Below, piece after piece: positions 6,870 through 8,078 of a stretch of 8,078 nucleotides of DNA. How positions within the stretch are numbered: position 1 is the first letter of the stretch; every line of letters starts with the position of its first letter. The notes below the pieces were generated by a model that was given only the letters and a program-made list of their open reading frames with translations, ran no database searches and was not told where the DNA came from. A program made the translations under genes and the position numbers. The DNA comes from Candidatus Aerophobota bacterium. GTDB taxonomy: Bacteria > Aerophobota > Aerophobia > Aerophobales > B3-G15. The DNA is taken from assembly GCA_003648845.1 (NCBI GenBank), contig QMQA01000043.1, forward strand, positions 1 through 8,078, given 5' to 3'.

Positions 6870-7694
6870 AAAATTCAATATCTTGCTTAAAGTAGGACGG
6901 ATATTAGCCCTTTCAACTACCAGGTCAATCATCCCGTGTTTAAGAAGAGACTCGGATTCTTGAAATCCTTTGGGCATCTGTTGCTTAATGGTCTGTTTTA
7001 TTACACGAGGACCAGCAAAACCCAACCTTGCTCCAGGCTCAGCTATAATTATATCTCCCCCACTGGCAAAACTGGCCATTGCTCCCCCCATCGTAGGGTT
7101 GGTGAGCACAGATACATACAAGCCGCCCTTGCTCTTAAACTCTGCAATAGCTGAACTTACCTTTGCCATCTGCATTAGAGAAAGAACTCCCTCTTGCATC
7201 CTGGCTCCTCCGCCTGATCCAGAAATTATTATGAGAGGGATTTTTTTCTCCATAGCTCTATCTGTAATAAGGGCTATTCTCTCTCCCACCACCAGACCCA
7301 TGCTTCCACCCATAAATCCAAAATCAGTCACCCCTATTGCCACTCTTTTGCCCTCTATTTTTCCCTCACCTATAAGTATAGCTTCATCCAGACCCGTCTT
7401 TTTTTCTCCTTTTTTTAACTTCTCCTCATATTCTGGAAAATTAAGCGGGTTACAGGAGAACAGGGTGGAGTTACACTGAACAAAGCTCCCTTTATCTACA
7501 GTAATTTCTATTCTTTTCCAGGCACCAATGTAAAAATGATAACCACACCTGGGGCAAACACGCAAATTTTCATCCAGGATTTTATTATATATGATTTCTG
7601 AGCAACTGTTACACTTGGTCCACAGACCATCGGGTACATTTATTTTCTTTTTACCCTTTTTTATCCTGTTGTAAGTTTTTTCAAACCAGCCCAT
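6858..7694 (-). CDS. accD: Acetyl-CoA carboxylase carboxyltransferase beta subunit AccD
   Basis: Beta subunit of the acetyl-CoA carboxylase carboxyltransferase, which with AccA moves CO2 from biotin to acetyl-CoA in fatty-acid synthesis. The 278 residues match the usual length. An N-terminal zinc ribbon has Cys28, Cys31, Cys47 and Cys50 (C-x2-C-x15-C-x2-C). The crotonase-like carboxyltransferase core follows, with SGSGGGARMQEG, NPTMGGAMASFASGGD and GARLGFAGPRVI. ATG 7694 is 5 nt after the rpsI stop, and its ribosome site AAGAGG lies within the last rpsI codons. accA, often directly downstream, is missing here: an 80-nt gap and ispG follow instead. Biotin carboxylase and carrier genes are also outside the window. 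Confidence 0.96.
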   Translation of the reverse strand: MGWFEKTYNRIKKGKKKINVPDGLWTKCNSCSEIIYNKILDENLRVCPRCGYHFYIGAWKRIEITVDKGSFVQCNSTLFSCNPLNFPEYEEKLKKGEKKTGLDEAILIGEGKIEGKRVAIGVTDFGFMGGSMGLVVGERIALITDRAMEKKIPLIIISGSGGGARMQEGVLSLMQMAKVSSAIAEFKSKGGLYVSVLTNPTMGGAMASFASGGDIIIAEPGARLGFAGPRVIKQTIKQQMPKGFQESESLLKHGMIDLVVERANIRPTLSKILNFLTS

Positions 7695-7699
7695 AAAAA

Positions 7700-8078
7700 T
7701 TACCTCTTGGAAGTTTGGGGTCTGGCTCTGGCACCTCTTAACCCTGGCTTCTTTCTCTCTTTCATTCGAGGGTCCCGGGTAAGGAAGCCAGCTTTTTTTA
7801 AACTCTTTCTGAGCTCAGGATTAATCTTGGATATTACTCTGGCTATACCCAATCGAAGGGCCTCGGCTTGCCCGGTTAATCCACCTCCCTTAACCTGCGC
7901 TTCTACATCAAATCTTCCCAGGAAATCAACCAGCTCCAGTGGTTCCCGGACCACTTTCCTGTAAGTTTCCCGGGGGAAATAATCTTGAAAATCGCGACTA
8001 TTAATTATTATTTGCCCCTTCCCCGTTCTCATCCAGACCTTGGCAACAGCTTTTTTTCTTCTACCAGTTGCATAATAA
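7700..8078 (-). CDS. rpsI: Small-subunit ribosomal protein uS9 (S9), 5' end cut
   Basis: Ribosomal protein S9 of the 30S subunit, whose C-terminal tail reaches the P-site tRNA. The reading frame stays open to the right edge. The first whole codons give YYATGRRKKAVAKVW before the internal ATG at 8032, and these are the conserved S9 N-terminal residues (YYGTGRRKxAVARV). The true start is therefore just outside the window, probably only four to six codons away, and 8032 must not be used. The C-terminus is typical: KKAGFLTRDPRMKERKK, then the basic tail ending SKR. About 125 of roughly 130 residues are visible. rplM (L13) is the expected upstream neighbour. The stop lies 5 nt before accD and carries its ribosome site. 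Confidence 0.96.
   Translation of the reverse strand, partial: YYATGRRKKAVAKVWMRTGKGQIIINSRDFQDYFPRETYRKVVREPLELVDFLGRFDVEAQVKGGGLTGQAEALRLGIARVISKINPELRKSLKKAGFLTRDPRMKERKKPGLRGARARPQTSKR

Overview
The window reads as a housekeeping segment from an anaerobic bacterium, moderately AT-rich, with no mobile elements, RNA genes or CRISPR arrays visible. A bacterial-type uS9, the acetyl-CoA carboxylase beta subunit AccD and the IspG step of the MEP isoprenoid pathway argue for Bacteria rather than Archaea. Rnf subunits, a large set of Fe-S proteins and a minimal SufBC-like (SMS-type) cluster-assembly pair, common in archaea and deep-branching anaerobes, point to an anaerobe, perhaps from a deep or candidate phylum. 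The phylum cannot be fixed from sequence reading alone.

Layout. Positions 1-1469 (+ strand) hold the 3' end of a SufC/SmsC-like ATPase, a short SufB/SmsB-like scaffold (315 aa) and a 92-aa winged-helix protein. The three overlap (34 nt, then 4 nt) and look like one translationally coupled operon. From 1466 to the right edge everything lies on the - strand. In transcription order this is rpsI (5' end cut off), accD, an 80-nt gap with a promoter-like pair and a strong hairpin, ispG, pyrG (TTG start), rnfA, rnfB and moeA. Spacings inside ispG-pyrG-rnfA-rnfB-moeA are 1-12 nt, so this is very probably one transcript. The two convergent units meet with overlapping stop codons at 1466-1469.

How the genes fit together. 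The left operon probably builds Fe-S clusters. Several products of the right operon use them: RnfB has 25 cysteines, IspG binds one [4Fe-4S], and RnfA supplies half of an intramembrane Fe-S site. RnfA and RnfB are two of the six core subunits of the ion-pumping ferredoxin:NAD oxidoreductase. The other four (C, D, G, E) are not here, and the usual CDGEAB order is broken by pyrG. MoeA implies molybdenum or tungsten cofactor enzymes elsewhere in the genome. AccD, IspG, PyrG and uS9 are core lipid, isoprenoid, nucleotide and translation functions.

I did not find a clearly new multi-gene system. The points most worth a second look are the minimal SmsCB pair with its coupled small winged-helix protein, the replacement of the SufB scaffold cysteine by serine, and the separation of rnfAB from rnfCDGE.
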